Of a stretch of 64,000 nucleotides of DNA, positions 15,868-26,700 are shown piece after piece. The DNA is from Streptomyces dioscori (lineage in GTDB: Bacteria > Actinomycetota > Actinomycetes > Streptomycetales > Streptomycetaceae). How positions within the stretch are numbered: position 1 is the stretch's first letter; the number at the start of each line of letters is the position of its first letter. Below the pieces are notes generated by a model. That model made no database searches, was not told the origin of the DNA, and saw only the letters and a program-made list of their open reading frames with translations. The stretch spans positions 408,154-472,153 of the forward strand of contig NZ_KZ679044.1 of the NCBI RefSeq assembly GCF_003024195.1. The letters run 5' to 3'. Position numbers and translations under genes: made by a program.

Positions 15868-17388
15868 GTGAGTAACACCAGCCTGGCACCGCTGCCCTCG
15901 TCCGACCGCACCGACGTCACCGCACGGCTGCGGGACGCCCTCCTGGGCGCCTCCTTCAGCGCCGACGGGCTGCTCGACCTGCTCGGCGCCCCCGCGTACG
16001 CGGCGCTGGCCCGCAGCGAGACCGTGCCCGCGCTCCGGGCCACCCGGGGCGACTCCCCGCTGGAAGCCCTCGTACGGCTGTTCCTGCTGCAGCAGCCCGT
16101 GCCGCACGCGCGCGTGGCGGACGTTCTGCCGGTGGAGGACTGCCTGGAGGGCGGCTGGCTGACCCGCGTCGGCGGGGACGAGGTCGCGGCGGTCGTCGAC
16201 GTACGGCCGTACGGCGGACCGGGCGGCGAGGACTGGTTCATCGTCTCGGACCTGGGCTGCGCGGTCGGCGGGGCCGGCGGCATCGGCAGCCATGACGAAG
16301 GCGTCGTACTCGGAGTGGGCGGCGCGTCCACCACCCTCGCGGGCATCACCGTGCGCGGCCCCTTCGCCTCCGCGCTCGACCTCGGCACCGGCTCCGGGAT
16401 CCAGGCGCTGCACGCCGCACAGCACGCCACGCGCGTGAGCGCGACCGACCTCAACCCCCGCGCGCTGCACATCACCGCGCTCACGCTCGCGCTGTCCGGC
16501 GCTCCGGCGGCAGACCTGCGCGAGGGCTCCCTCTTCGAGCCGGTGGGCGACGAGACGTTCGACCTCATCGTCTCCAACCCGCCCTTCGTGATCTCCCCCG
16601 GCGCCCGGCTCACCTACCGCGACGGCGGGATGGGCGGGGACGATCTGTGCCGCACGCTCGTGTCGCAGGCGGGCGACCGGCTGAACGCGGGGGGATACGC
16701 CCAGTTCCTGGCCAACTGGCAGCACGTGGAGGGCGAGGACTGGCAGGACCGGCTGCGCTCCTGGGTGCCGCGCGGCTGCGACGCGTGGATCGTGCAGCGC
16801 GAGGTCCAGGACGTCACGCAGTACGCCGAACTGTGGCTGCGCGACGCGGGCGACCACCACGCCGATCCCGTGGAGTACCAGGCGCGGTACGACGCCTGGC
16901 TGGACGAGTTCGAGGCGCGCAAGGTGAAGGCCGTCGGCTTCGGCTGGATCACGCTGCGCAGGTCGGACGCGGAGCTGCCCTCCGTCGTCCTGGAGGAGTG
17001 GCCGCACTCCGTCGAGCAGCCGCTCGGCGACACCGTGCGCGCGCACTTCGAGCGGGTCGACTATCTGCGTGAGCACGACGACGCGGCCCTGCTGGCGGCG
17101 CACTTCAGGCTGGGCGGCGAGATCGTGCAGGAGCAGGTCGGGCTGCCCGGCGCCGAGGACCCCGAGCACGTCGTGCTGCGCCAGCACCGCGGGATGCGGC
17201 GGGCCACGAAGGTCGACACGGTCGGCGCCGGTTTCGCGGGCGTCTGCGACGGCACACTGAGCGCCGGACGCATCCTGGACGCCATCGCCCAGCTGGTCGG
17301 AGAGGACCCGGTGCTGCTGCGCGACCGGACGCCCGCCCAGATCCGGCTGCTGGTCGAGCAGGGATTCATCGAGCCCGTGGCGCACTGA
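15868..17388 (+). CDS. Class I SAM-dependent methyltransferase (PrmC/HemK-like N5-glutamine type)
   Basis: 506 residues. The methyltransferase core is central. Motif I is ALDLGTGSGIQALHAAQ (~residues 171-187), an acidic SAM-ribose-binding strand ATDLNPRAL follows, and motif IV is LIVSNPPFVIS. NPPF is typical of enzymes modifying amide or exocyclic amine nitrogens (HemK, RsmC, Trm). An N-terminal ~150-residue helical domain and a C-terminal ~200-residue domain flank it, an arrangement common in actinobacteria. The GTG start gives VSNTSLAPLPSSDRTD. The substrate is not predictable from sequence. Confidence 0.85.
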   Translation: MSNTSLAPLPSSDRTDVTARLRDALLGASFSADGLLDLLGAPAYAALARSETVPALRATRGDSPLEALVRLFLLQQPVPHARVADVLPVEDCLEGGWLTRVGGDEVAAVVDVRPYGGPGGEDWFIVSDLGCAVGGAGGIGSHDEGVVLGVGGASTTLAGITVRGPFASALDLGTGSGIQALHAAQHATRVSATDLNPRALHITALTLALSGAPAADLREGSLFEPVGDETFDLIVSNPPFVISPGARLTYRDGGMGGDDLCRTLVSQAGDRLNAGGYAQFLANWQHVEGEDWQDRLRSWVPRGCDAWIVQREVQDVTQYAELWLRDAGDHHADPVEYQARYDAWLDEFEARKVKAVGFGWITLRRSDAELPSVVLEEWPHSVEQPLGDTVRAHFERVDYLREHDDAALLAAHFRLGGEIVQEQVGLPGAEDPEHVVLRQHRGMRRATKVDTVGAGFAGVCDGTLSAGRILDAIAQLVGEDPVLLRDRTPAQIRLLVEQGFIEPVAH

Positions 17389-17665
17389 CGTCACGGTGAC
17401 GCCATGGGGCGCCAGGAGGCGCCGGGAGGCGGGCCGTTGCGGCCGACGCAGCGGTGCTCCGGGCCCGCCGGATGACGTGAACTCGTCGTCGGCGACCGGT
17501 CGGGAGCGACACGACTGATGTGTATCTGTGCCGATGAGCCTGATGTGTCGGTTCTGGCGTGATTGGTACGCAAAAGGTCTCCTGTCAGTGGTACGTGCGA
17601 AGCTACCTTCGAGAGACAGAACGCACGCGTCCTCGGGGGAGGCGCGCTGTCTCGGGGGAGGCTGT

Positions 17666-19960
17666 ATGTCGGGGGACACACCGGGTCGGGGTGAAGGCAG
17701 GCTGATCGGCGGGCGGTACCGGCTGCTGCGCACGCTGGGCGCGGGCGGTATGGGCCGCGTCTGGCTGGCGTACGACGAGGAGTTGGCCTGCGAGGTCTCC
17801 ATGAAGGAGATCAACCTGCCCGATGCGCCGATGGATTCGGGCGAGTCCGCGGGCGAGGGCTCCGGCGAAAGGGCGGAGCCGGGGGCCCAGGAGCGTATCG
17901 CCCGGGCCCGCAGCGAGGCACGGAACGCGGCGCGGCTGCGCGGCCACCCCCATGTGGCCACCGTGCACGACGTGTTGATGCACGAGGGGCTGCCCTGGAT
18001 CGTCATGGAGTTCGTGCCGGACGCCGTCGATCTCCAGACGGTCGTCCGGCGGGCGGGGCCGCTGACGCCCGAGCAGACGGCGCGGATCGGGCTCGGCGTG
18101 CTCGACGCGCTCACCGCCGGGCACCGGATCGGGATCCTCCACCGCGATGTGAAACCCGCCAACATCCTGCTGGCCCCGGACGCCTCGGGCGATCCCTACG
18201 CGCGCGTGCTGCTCACCGACTACGGCATCGCGCTGCAGCCCGAGTCCCGCGAACCCCGGCTCACCGCCACGGCCGGCATCCTCGGCACGCCCGGGTACCT
18301 CTCGCCGGAGCGGGCCCGCGGTGAGCCGCCCACGCCGGCCGCCGACATGTTCTCGCTCGGCGCCACCCTGTACGCGACGGTCGAGGGCCGCGGTCCGTTC
18401 GACCGGCACGGCGAGTACGCGACCCTGACGGCCCTGCTGAGCGAGGAGCCCACGCCGCCTCAGCGAGCGGGTGAACTGGCGCCTGTGCTGCACGGCCTGC
18501 TGGTGAAGGACCCGGTGCGCAGGTTCTCGCCGGAGGCGGTGACGCGAGGGCTGGAGCGTGTCCTGCAGAGTCCGCAGAGTCCGCCGGGCGGGGTCTTCGG
18601 GCCGCCGCCCGGGGCGGTCCTGGGCGGCGGGGCCGCTGCCGCGGCTGCCGCGGCAGCCGCGGGCGGGCCGGCGTGGTCGGCACCGACCCCCGGATCGGGG
18701 CCCGGGACGCCCGGGTCCGCGCCCGGCCCCGGACAGCCCGGAGCGTTCTCGCAGCCTCCCGGAGGGCCGCCCGCACCCCAGGGTCACACCCCGCAGACTC
18801 CGCACACTCCGGGCGGCCCCGTCCCGCACCAGGCCTCGCCGGGCGGTGGGCAGAGCCCCGGGGCGCACGGCCCGTACCAGTCCTGGAATCCCTATGCGAG
18901 CGATCCCTCCGCGCAGGCGTCGCCGTCCCCGCAGGCCTCGCCCTCCTCGCCGTACGCCGGCGGCGGATACCCGCCCTACGGGAGCGGTTCGACGGCGGTC
19001 GCCGGCCTCGACGGCGGACAGGGCGGACAGGGGGACCAGGGCGGTCCGGGCGGCAGGCGGCGCAAGCTGCCCACCGCGGCGGTCGTCGCGATCGTCGTGG
19101 CGGTGGTGCTGGCGGTCGGCGGCGGCTCGTGGGCCGTCGTCGCGCTCCGCGACGACGGCAAGAAGGAGGCGGGGCCCGGCGGGACGGCCTCCCCCTCGCC
19201 GGACGGCACCGGGCCCTCCGACGAGCCGACGGGACCGGCTCTTCCGTACGGCACACAGGTGGGGCTGACCAAGCCGCTGAGGACCGGGGACTGTGTGCGG
19301 GCCGTCTGGCCCGGAACGCCGTTCAAGTCGGTGCCGAACCTCGGCGTCGTGGACTGCGGGAAGGACAATCCGGACGGCCAGGTGGTGGCCGTGGACACGG
19401 CGGCCGACTACGCCGACGCCCGCGCCGAGGGCGCGAGGCGCTGCGAGCGGCAGGGCGAGGAGATCGCCGAGGCGCTGCCCGACGCGGACCTCTACACCGT
19501 GACGCCGACGGAGCGCGGCTTCGAGAAGGCCGAGGCCCGCACGGCATGTCTCGTCCTCGGACGGCACGCCGCCATCGGTGGCGCGGTGGGCAGTTTCCGC
19601 GAGGGAGGCTCGCAGCTGGCGGCGGGTCAGATGATCGACGGCGACTGCTGGAACGGGGTGTCGGAGAAGGACCTCTACCGGGCCACGTTGACGGACTGCG
19701 ACGAGCTGCACGACAACCAGGTCATAGGCGTCGTTCCGACCCCGGCGAACATGGACTACAAGAAGGGCATCGACAACGCGAGCAAGCTCTGCAGCAACAA
19801 GTTCGAGTCGACCTGGGCCCCCGACACCGAGCGGGTCGTCTACGGCTGGATAGCCGACAAGTACTCCTGGAACCAGGGATTCACCACGGCGGTGTGCACG
19901 GTGAGCCGTGGCGACGGCGCGCAGACGAGCGGAAAGATACCGTCGCCCGGCGCGGTGTGA
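17666..19960 (+). CDS. Transmembrane Ser/Thr protein kinase (PknB-like)
   Basis: 764 residues. The kinase domain (~15-300) has the Gly loop LGAGGMGRVW, catalytic Lys in EVSMKEINL, HRDVKPANILL and the P+1 region GTPGYLSPERARG. The metal-binding triad is DYG (LLTDYGIAL) rather than DFG. A ~170-residue Pro/Gly/Ala-rich linker precedes one membrane helix (TAAVVAIVVAVVLAVGGGSW, ~residue 470). An extracytoplasmic domain (~500-764) with several Cys follows, presumably the sensor. No PASTA repeats are evident. GGGGGAGG lies just before the ATG. The ligand and targets are unknown. Confidence 0.92.
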   Translation: MSGDTPGRGEGRLIGGRYRLLRTLGAGGMGRVWLAYDEELACEVSMKEINLPDAPMDSGESAGEGSGERAEPGAQERIARARSEARNAARLRGHPHVATVHDVLMHEGLPWIVMEFVPDAVDLQTVVRRAGPLTPEQTARIGLGVLDALTAGHRIGILHRDVKPANILLAPDASGDPYARVLLTDYGIALQPESREPRLTATAGILGTPGYLSPERARGEPPTPAADMFSLGATLYATVEGRGPFDRHGEYATLTALLSEEPTPPQRAGELAPVLHGLLVKDPVRRFSPEAVTRGLERVLQSPQSPPGGVFGPPPGAVLGGGAAAAAAAAAAGGPAWSAPTPGSGPGTPGSAPGPGQPGAFSQPPGGPPAPQGHTPQTPHTPGGPVPHQASPGGGQSPGAHGPYQSWNPYASDPSAQASPSPQASPSSPYAGGGYPPYGSGSTAVAGLDGGQGGQGDQGGPGGRRRKLPTAAVVAIVVAVVLAVGGGSWAVVALRDDGKKEAGPGGTASPSPDGTGPSDEPTGPALPYGTQVGLTKPLRTGDCVRAVWPGTPFKSVPNLGVVDCGKDNPDGQVVAVDTAADYADARAEGARRCERQGEEIAEALPDADLYTVTPTERGFEKAEARTACLVLGRHAAIGGAVGSFREGGSQLAAGQMIDGDCWNGVSEKDLYRATLTDCDELHDNQVIGVVPTPANMDYKKGIDNASKLCSNKFESTWAPDTERVVYGWIADKYSWNQGFTTAVCTVSRGDGAQTSGKIPSPGAV

Positions 19961-19983
19961 CGGACTCCACCCGAAGGCATGGT

Positions 19984-20004
19984 CCGCTCCCGGTGCGGGA
20001 GCGG
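19984..20004 (+). terminator. Terminator after the transmembrane kinase
   Basis: CCGCTCCCG-GTG-CGGGAGCGG, a perfect 9-bp stem ~25 bases after the stop codon. Confidence 0.75.
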
Positions 20005-20207
20005 TGCGGTGGCGGGTGCGGCAGCGGTGCGGGCCGGGGTGTGCGCCGTCCCGCACCGGGGCGCACGGAGTCGGCCGCCTCCCGTTCATCTCGGGTTGGG
20101 ATGTCGGCTTCCCGGAGGTGCCAGCGTCCCCACCAGAGCACGCGAGGGCGGGACGCGGGGCCCGCGAGGGCGGGACCCGGTGACACACGAGGGCGGAGGG
20201 ACGAGCC

Positions 20208-20405
20208 ATGGAGAGCGGACCGGCGATCTTCACGGGATCGGTGTTCGCCCTGTTCGGAGGCGGACTGCTGCTGTGGACCGCGGTCCGGCTGCGGCAGCGC
20301 GCCCCCGTCGCCCACGGGGTGAGCCCCGTCGCATCGGTGACGGTCGCGGGCTTCGCCGGGACGGCTGCCGTGCTCCTCGCGGTGTGGTGTTTCACTCGCG
20401 TCTGA
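20208..20405 (+). CDS. Small two-helix membrane protein
   Basis: 65 residues. Two hydrophobic segments (AIFTGSVFALFGGGLLLW and VAGFAGTAAVLLAVW) are joined by a basic loop (RLRQRAPVAHG). GGAGGGACGAGCC precedes the ATG, a strong RBS, which is the main reason for accepting so short a gene. It lies between the kinase and topA. Function unknown. Confidence 0.7.
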   Translation: MESGPAIFTGSVFALFGGGLLLWTAVRLRQRAPVAHGVSPVASVTVAGFAGTAAVLLAVWCFTRV

Positions 20406-20818
20406 GCGCCGCCGCCGTCGACGCGCCGGTCCGCCCCGCTCCTCGGGCGATGCCTCCCGCAGTCCGCCCGGTGCCGCCCCGCCGCCCGGGCAACGCCGCC
20501 CCGGTGCCCGGGAAACGCCGTCTCCGCTGTCCTGGAATCGCCGTACGGCGGTGGGCGCGGGCAAGATCGACGCCGGTCGGACTTCCCCTCTCCGGTAATT
20601 GAGAGGTCACGCTCCGGATGTCCCGGAAACGGCAGGTCGGCACTCCGGGCGGCAGGAATGGCGGGACTCGGGTTACCGTTCGAGTGGCCGTTGCGGGCTT
20701 TTCCCGTTTGACACGGGGGCGGGATGTACCGTCACACTCCGCAGCGTCAGCATGACCCGACCCCCGGGTTCAAGGCCTGGGGCGAGACCCCCTGCGTCGA
20801 CCGGAGAGAAGAGCGAAG
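20406..20818 (+). promoter_or_regulatory. Gene-free leader of topA with a TTGACA -35 element
   Basis: No gene is seen. TTGACA at 20708-20713 is a consensus -35. Candidate -10s are TACCGT (20727-20732, spacer 13) and CACACT (20733-20738, spacer 19), neither at the usual 17 bp. topA promoters of Streptomyces respond to supercoiling, and off-optimum spacing would fit that. Confidence 0.5.
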
Positions 20819-23659
20819 TTGTCCCCGACCAGCGAGACCGCACACGGCGGCCGCCGACTCGTCATCGTCGAGTCGCCTGCCAAGGCGAAGACGATCAAGG
20901 GCTATCTCGGCCCCGGATACGTCGTCGAAGCGAGTGTCGGGCACATCCGCGACCTCCCCAACGGCGCCGCGGAGGTGCCCGAGAAGTACACCGGCGAGGT
21001 GCGTCGGCTCGGTGTGGACGTCGAGAACGACTTCCAGCCGATCTACGTGGTCAACGCTGACAAAAGGGCGCAGGTCAAGAAGCTCAAGGACCTGCTGAAG
21101 GATTCCGACGAGCTCTTCCTCGCAACCGATGAGGACCGCGAGGGCGAGGCCATCGCGTGGCACCTTCTTGAGGTCCTGAAGCCCAAGGTCCCCGTCCACC
21201 GGATGGTCTTCCACGAGATCACCAAGGACGCGATCCGCAGCGCCGTCGCCAACCCGCGCGAGCTCAACCAGCGCATGGTCGATGCCCAGGAGACCCGCCG
21301 TATCCTCGACCGCCTCTACGGCTACGAGGTCTCGCCGGTCCTGTGGAAGAAGGTCATGCCACGGCTGTCGGCTGGCCGCGTCCAGTCGGTCGCGACCCGA
21401 CTCGTCGTCGAGCGGGAGCGCGAGCGCATCGCCTTCCGCTCCGCCGAGTACTGGGACCTGACCGGCACCTTCGGCACCGGCCGCGCCGGTGACCGCAGCG
21501 ACCCGTCGAACCTGGTCGCCCGGCTGACCGCGGTCGACGGCAAGCGTGTCGCCCAGGGCCGCGACTTCGACTCGCTCGGGCAGATCAAGGGCGCGAACAC
21601 CCTCCACCTGGACGAGGCCGACGCCCGCGCGCTGGCCGCCGCCCTGGAGAGCACCGACTTCGCCGTCCGGTCCGTCGAGTCGAAGCCGTACCGACGCTCG
21701 CCGTACGCACCGTTCCGTACGACCACGCTCCAGCAGGAGGCGAGCCGCAAGCTCGGCTTCGGCGCGAAGTCCACGATGCAGGTGGCGCAGAAGCTGTACG
21801 AGAACGGCTTCATCACCTACATGCGTACGGACTCCACGACCCTCTCGGACACCGCGATCACCGCGGCCCGCGCTCAGGTCACGCAGCTGTACGGCGCCAG
21901 CTACCTGCCGGACAAGCCGCGTACGTACGCCGGGAAGGTGAAGAACGCGCAGGAGGCGCACGAGGCGATCCGTCCCTCGGGCGACCGCTTCCGCACCCCG
22001 GCCGAGACGGGTCTGACCGGCGACCAGTTCCGGCTGTACGAGCTGATCTGGAAGCGCACCGTCGCCTCCCAGATGAAGGACGCGGTCGGCAACTCCGTCA
22101 CCGTCAAGATCGCGGGCAGGGCCTCCGACGGCCGGGACGCCGAGTTCAGCGCGTCCGGCAAGACGATCACCTTCCACGGCTTCCTGAAGGCGTACGTCGA
22201 GGGCGCGGACGACCCGAACGCCGAGCTGGACGACCGTGAGCGCCGCCTCCCGCAGGTCGAGGAGGGCGACCCGCTGTCCGCCGAGGAGATCTCGGTCGAC
22301 GGCCACGCGACCAAGCCCCCGGCCCGTTACACCGAGGCCAGCCTGGTCAAGGAGCTCGAAGAGCGGGAGATCGGCCGCCCGTCGACGTACGCGTCGATCA
22401 TCGGCACGATCCTCGACCGCGGCTACGTATTCAAGAAGGGGACGGCCCTGGTGCCCTCCTTCCTGTCCTTCGCCGTGGTCAACCTCCTGGAGAAGCACTT
22501 CGGGCGGCTCGTCGACTACGACTTCACGGCCAAGATGGAGGACGACCTCGACCGCATCGCGCGGGGCGAGGCCCAGTCCGTCCCGTGGCTCAGGCGCTTC
22601 TACTTCGGCGAGGGCGAGGCGACCGGCGCCGCGGAGGCCGGCAACGGCGACGGCGACCACCTGGGCGGCCTCAAGGAGCTCGTCACCGACCTCGGTGCCA
22701 TCGACGCCCGCGAGGTCTCCTCGTTCCCCGTGATGGGCGGCGACATCATGCTGCGCGTCGGCCGCTACGGCCCGTACGTGGAGCGTGGCGAGAAGGACTC
22801 CGAGAACCACCAGCGTGCCGACGTGCCCGAGGACCTGGCACCCGACGAGCTGACCGTCGAGCTCGCCGAGGAACTGCTCGCCAAGCCGAGCGGCGACTTC
22901 GAGCTGGGCGCCGACCCCGAGTCGGGCCACCAGATCATCGCCCGTGACGGCCGCTACGGCCCGTACGTCACCGAGGTGCTGCCCGAGGGCACCCCGAAGA
23001 CCGGCAAGAACGCCGTGAAGCCGCGTACGGCCTCGCTCTTCAAGTCGATGTCCCTGGACACCGTGACGCTAGCGGACGCGCTCAAGCTGATGTCGCTGCC
23101 CCGCGTCGTCGGTACGGACGCCGAGGGCGTGGAGATCACCGCGCAGAACGGCCGCTACGGCCCGTACCTGAAGAAGGGCACCGACTCCCGCTCCCTCACG
23201 AGCGAGGACCAGCTCTTCACGATCACGCTCGACGAGGCCCTCGCGATCTACGCGCAGCCCAAGCAGCGGGGCCGCGCCGCCGCCAAGCCGCCGCTGAAGG
23301 AACTGGGCGCCGACCCGGTCAGCGGGCAGCCCGTCGTCGTCAAGGACGGACGCTTCGGCGCGTACGTCACCGACGGCGAGACCAACGCGACCCTGCGGTC
23401 CGACGACAGTGTCGAGGCGATCACTCCGGAGCGGGGCTTCGAACTCCTCGCGGAGAAGCGCGCCAAGGGGCCGGCGAAGAAGACGGCCAAGAAGGCGGCG
23501 AAGAAGGCCCCCGCCAAGAAGGCGCCCGCGAAGAAAACAGCGGCAAAGAAGACGGCTGCTACGAAAACGGCGGCAAAGAAGACCACCGCTACGAAGAAGA
23601 CGGCCGCAAAGAAGACCACAGCGAAGGCCACGGCCGCCAAGGCGACCGCCGAGGACTGA
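20819..23659 (+). CDS. topA: DNA topoisomerase I, with Lys-rich C-terminal tail
   Basis: 946 residues, type IA topoisomerase that relaxes negative supercoils. The TOPRIM domain begins RLVIVESPAKAKTIKGYLG and contains the acidic metal site ATDEDREGEAIAWH. The active-site Tyr is in NGFITYMRTDSTTLS. Five or more C-terminal repeats of the type ARDGRYGPYVTE follow instead of zinc fingers. The last ~65 residues are repeats of KKTAAK, a histone-like tail typical of Streptomyces TopA that supports DNA binding. The start codon is TTG at 20819, unusual, preceded by GGAGAGAAGAG. Confidence 0.97.
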   Translation: MSPTSETAHGGRRLVIVESPAKAKTIKGYLGPGYVVEASVGHIRDLPNGAAEVPEKYTGEVRRLGVDVENDFQPIYVVNADKRAQVKKLKDLLKDSDELFLATDEDREGEAIAWHLLEVLKPKVPVHRMVFHEITKDAIRSAVANPRELNQRMVDAQETRRILDRLYGYEVSPVLWKKVMPRLSAGRVQSVATRLVVERERERIAFRSAEYWDLTGTFGTGRAGDRSDPSNLVARLTAVDGKRVAQGRDFDSLGQIKGANTLHLDEADARALAAALESTDFAVRSVESKPYRRSPYAPFRTTTLQQEASRKLGFGAKSTMQVAQKLYENGFITYMRTDSTTLSDTAITAARAQVTQLYGASYLPDKPRTYAGKVKNAQEAHEAIRPSGDRFRTPAETGLTGDQFRLYELIWKRTVASQMKDAVGNSVTVKIAGRASDGRDAEFSASGKTITFHGFLKAYVEGADDPNAELDDRERRLPQVEEGDPLSAEEISVDGHATKPPARYTEASLVKELEEREIGRPSTYASIIGTILDRGYVFKKGTALVPSFLSFAVVNLLEKHFGRLVDYDFTAKMEDDLDRIARGEAQSVPWLRRFYFGEGEATGAAEAGNGDGDHLGGLKELVTDLGAIDAREVSSFPVMGGDIMLRVGRYGPYVERGEKDSENHQRADVPEDLAPDELTVELAEELLAKPSGDFELGADPESGHQIIARDGRYGPYVTEVLPEGTPKTGKNAVKPRTASLFKSMSLDTVTLADALKLMSLPRVVGTDAEGVEITAQNGRYGPYLKKGTDSRSLTSEDQLFTITLDEALAIYAQPKQRGRAAAKPPLKELGADPVSGQPVVVKDGRFGAYVTDGETNATLRSDDSVEAITPERGFELLAEKRAKGPAKKTAKKAAKKAPAKKAPAKKTAAKKTAATKTAAKKTTATKKTAAKKTTAKATAAKATAED

Positions 23660-23701
23660 GCTGTTCTTCACAGAGGATCAACTGACCTCCGGTACCCGCA
23701 A

Positions 23702-23738
23702 CGAACGCCCCGACACCACTTGGTGTCGAGGGCGTTCG
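23702..23738 (+). terminator. Terminator of topA
   Basis: CGAACGCCC-CGACACCA pairs with TGGTGTCG-A-GGGCGTTCG (17 pairs, one bulged A, 2-base loop). Confidence 0.9.
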
Positions 23739-23789
23739 CATGTTCGGGGCCCTCTTCGGGGACCGGGTGCGTCCGGATAGGCTGGCAGG

Positions 23790-26700
23790 ATGACGCGAGC
23801 CGAGCAGCCAACGGCCCACACTTCGGCCCCCGACGACTCCCTGGTCGCAGACTCACGGGAGCGAGCCGTCCGGGCGCTGCTGCGTGTACCGCAACTGAGG
23901 CGGCTGTGGAGCGCCCAGCTGGTGAGCGGCGTCGGTGACGCCCTCGCCCTGCTGGTGCTGGTCCTGCTCGCCCTGCAGGCGGCGGTGTCCGACGGCTCCT
24001 TCGGAGGCGGCTACCGCGGAGTGGCCCTCGCCGTGTCGGCGGTCTTCGGCGCACGCATCCTCGCGACGCTCCTCTTCGGAGCGGTGCTGCTGGGCCCGCT
24101 CACCTCGCTCACCGCCCAGGACGGTCCGCTCGACCGCCGCTGGACCATGGTCGGCGCGGACGGCGTACGGGCCGTACTGCTGATCATCGCCCCCCTGTGG
24201 ATCGACTGGACCCCCGAGAACGCGCTGGCCGTGCTCCTCGTGACGGCGTTCGTCATCGGGGTCGCCGAGCGCTTCTGGACGGTGTGCCGCGAGAGCGCGG
24301 CGCCCGCGCTGCTGCCCGCGCCCCCGCTGGAGGGCGCGACGGTACGACCGCTGCCCGACCACATGGACGCCCTGCGGCGCCTCGCCCTGCGTACGGGATT
24401 CGTCGCCGCGCCTCTCGCGGCGGCGGTGCTCGTCGTCGCCGGGCTCCTCAACAACCTGCTGGGCGCCGGACTCGCGTGGTTCGACCAGCACCAGGCGGCG
24501 CTCGCCTCGTACGTCTCGGCGGGCCTGTTCGCCGCGTCCCTGTCGGTGCTCACCTTCCTCGAACTGCCCGACGTGCGCACCCCGCGCGCGCGGTCGCCGC
24601 TGGAGGGACTGCGCCGCCCCAGGACGGGTTCGGGCATCGACAAGGGCCGCACCGGGGCCATCCCGCTGCTGGTGCTCGCCTGCGCGGCCGTCGCCGGAGC
24701 CGTCGCGGCGGCCGTCGCCGTGGCCGTGCTGCACGCCAAGGACCTGGGCGGCGGCCCGGTGACCTTCGGACTGCTGGTGCTCGCGGTGACCGGCGGGGTC
24801 GTGGTCGGCATCCGTACGGCGCCCAAGCTGCTGCCGTCCCTGTCGCGCCGGCGGCTGCTCGCCCTGGCGATCGCCTTCACCGGCATCGCGCTGCTCGCCA
24901 CCGGACTCGTCCCCGACGTCACCACCGTGCTCCTGATCGTCGGCCTCGCCGGCATCGGCGCGGGCATCGCCGCCAACACCGGCCACGCCCTGCTCGACCA
25001 GGAGGCCGAGGACTACCGCCGCGCGCGGACGACGGAACACCTGCACGCGGTCGTACGGGTCTTCGTGGCCGTCGGCGTCCTGGTGGCGCCGCTCGTGGCG
25101 GCGGCCATCGGTCCGCACCGCCTGGAGAACGGCAAGTTCGTCTTCGCGCACGGCGGCGCCGCCTTCACCCTGATGCTGGTCGGCGCGCTGCTCCTGCCGG
25201 TCGCCGCACTGGTTCTCGCCAAGGCCGACGACCGCTCCGGAGTACCCCTTCGGCACGACCTGCGGGACGCGCTGCGCGGCGGGGACGACCCGGTGCAGGC
25301 GCCCACCGACGCCGGGTTCTTCATCGCCCTGGAGGGCGGCGACGGGGCCGGCAAGTCCACCCAGGCCGAGGCCCTCGCGGAGTGGATCCGCGCCAAGGGA
25401 CACGAGGTCGTGGTGACGCGCGAGCCCGGCGCCACCCCCGTCGGCAAGCGGCTGCGGTCGATCCTCCTCGACGTGTCGTCGGCCGGCCTCTCGCACCGCG
25501 CGGAGGCTCTGCTGTACGCGGCCGACCGCGCCGAGCACGTGGACACCGTGGTGCGGCCCGCGCTGGAACGCGGCGCGGTCGTGGTCTCGGACCGGTACAT
25601 CGACTCCTCGGTGGCCTACCAGGGAGCGGGGCGCGATCTGTCCCCCACCGAGGTCTCCCGCATCAACCGCTGGGCCACGGACGGGCTCGTACCGCATCTG
25701 ACGGTCCTGCTGGATGTGGCGCCGGAGACCGCGCGCGAGAGGTTCACCGAGGCGCCGGACCGGCTGGAGTCGGAGCCCGCCGAGTTCCACGCGCGCGTGC
25801 GGTCCGGTTTCCTGACGCTGGCCGCCGCCGACCCCGGCCGCTACCTGGTCGTCGACGCCGGGCAGGAGCCCGAGTCCGTCACGACCGTGATCCGGCACCG
25901 GCTCGACGTGGTGCTGCCCCTCTCCGAGGCCGAGATCAAGGCCAAGGAGGAGGCACGCAAGGCCGCCGAGGAAGAGGCGCGCCGCAAGGCGGAGGAAGAG
26001 GCCGCCCGCAAGGCCGAGGAGGAGCGGCTGGAGCGCGAGCGCCAGGAACAGCTCGCCCGGCTGCGCGCCGAGGAGGAAGAGCGCAAGCGGCTCGAACTGG
26101 AAGAGGCGCAGCGGCGCGAGGCCGAGCGGCAGGCCGAGGAGGCCCGGCAGCGCGCCGAGGCCGCACGCGTGCGTGCCGAGCAGGAGAAGGCACGGCAGCT
26201 CGCCGAGGAGAAGGCCCGCGCGGCCGAGGAGGAGCGCCGGCGCAAGCAGGCCGAGGAGGAGGCGCGGCTGCGGGCCGAGGCCGAGGAGCGGCGCCTGGAG
26301 AAGCAGCGGAAGGCCGAGGAGGCGCTCGTCCGGGCCGAGGAGGCACGGCGGGCGGCCGAGGCGGCTGCCGCTGTGGCGGCGGCCAATACCGCTTCCGCGG
26401 CTGCGGCGGCTTCGGCGCGGGCTGCTGCCGCGTCGTCCCCGTCCGGGGGAGCCGCGTCTGTGACCTCCGCGCCTGTGAGCTCCGCGCCTTCCGGAGGGGC
26501 TGGGTCCGGTCAGGCGGCCGGTGGTTCGGGCAGCGTGAGCCCTGACACCGGGGACTCGGGCAGCGCGAGGCCCGACAACGGGGGCCCCGACAACGAGGGC
26601 CCTGACAACGAGAGCACCGTGCAGACGCCCATGGTGACGCCGACGAACGCTTCCGGCGGGCCGGTCGACGAGACGGCCGTGCTGCCTCCGGTGCCGCCGC

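Noticed and set aside
23461..23655. Lys/Ala repeat at the topA 3' end considered as frameshift or low-quality sequence
   Set aside because: Lys-rich repeats are the known C-terminal tail of Streptomyces TopA and the frame ends cleanly at TGA.
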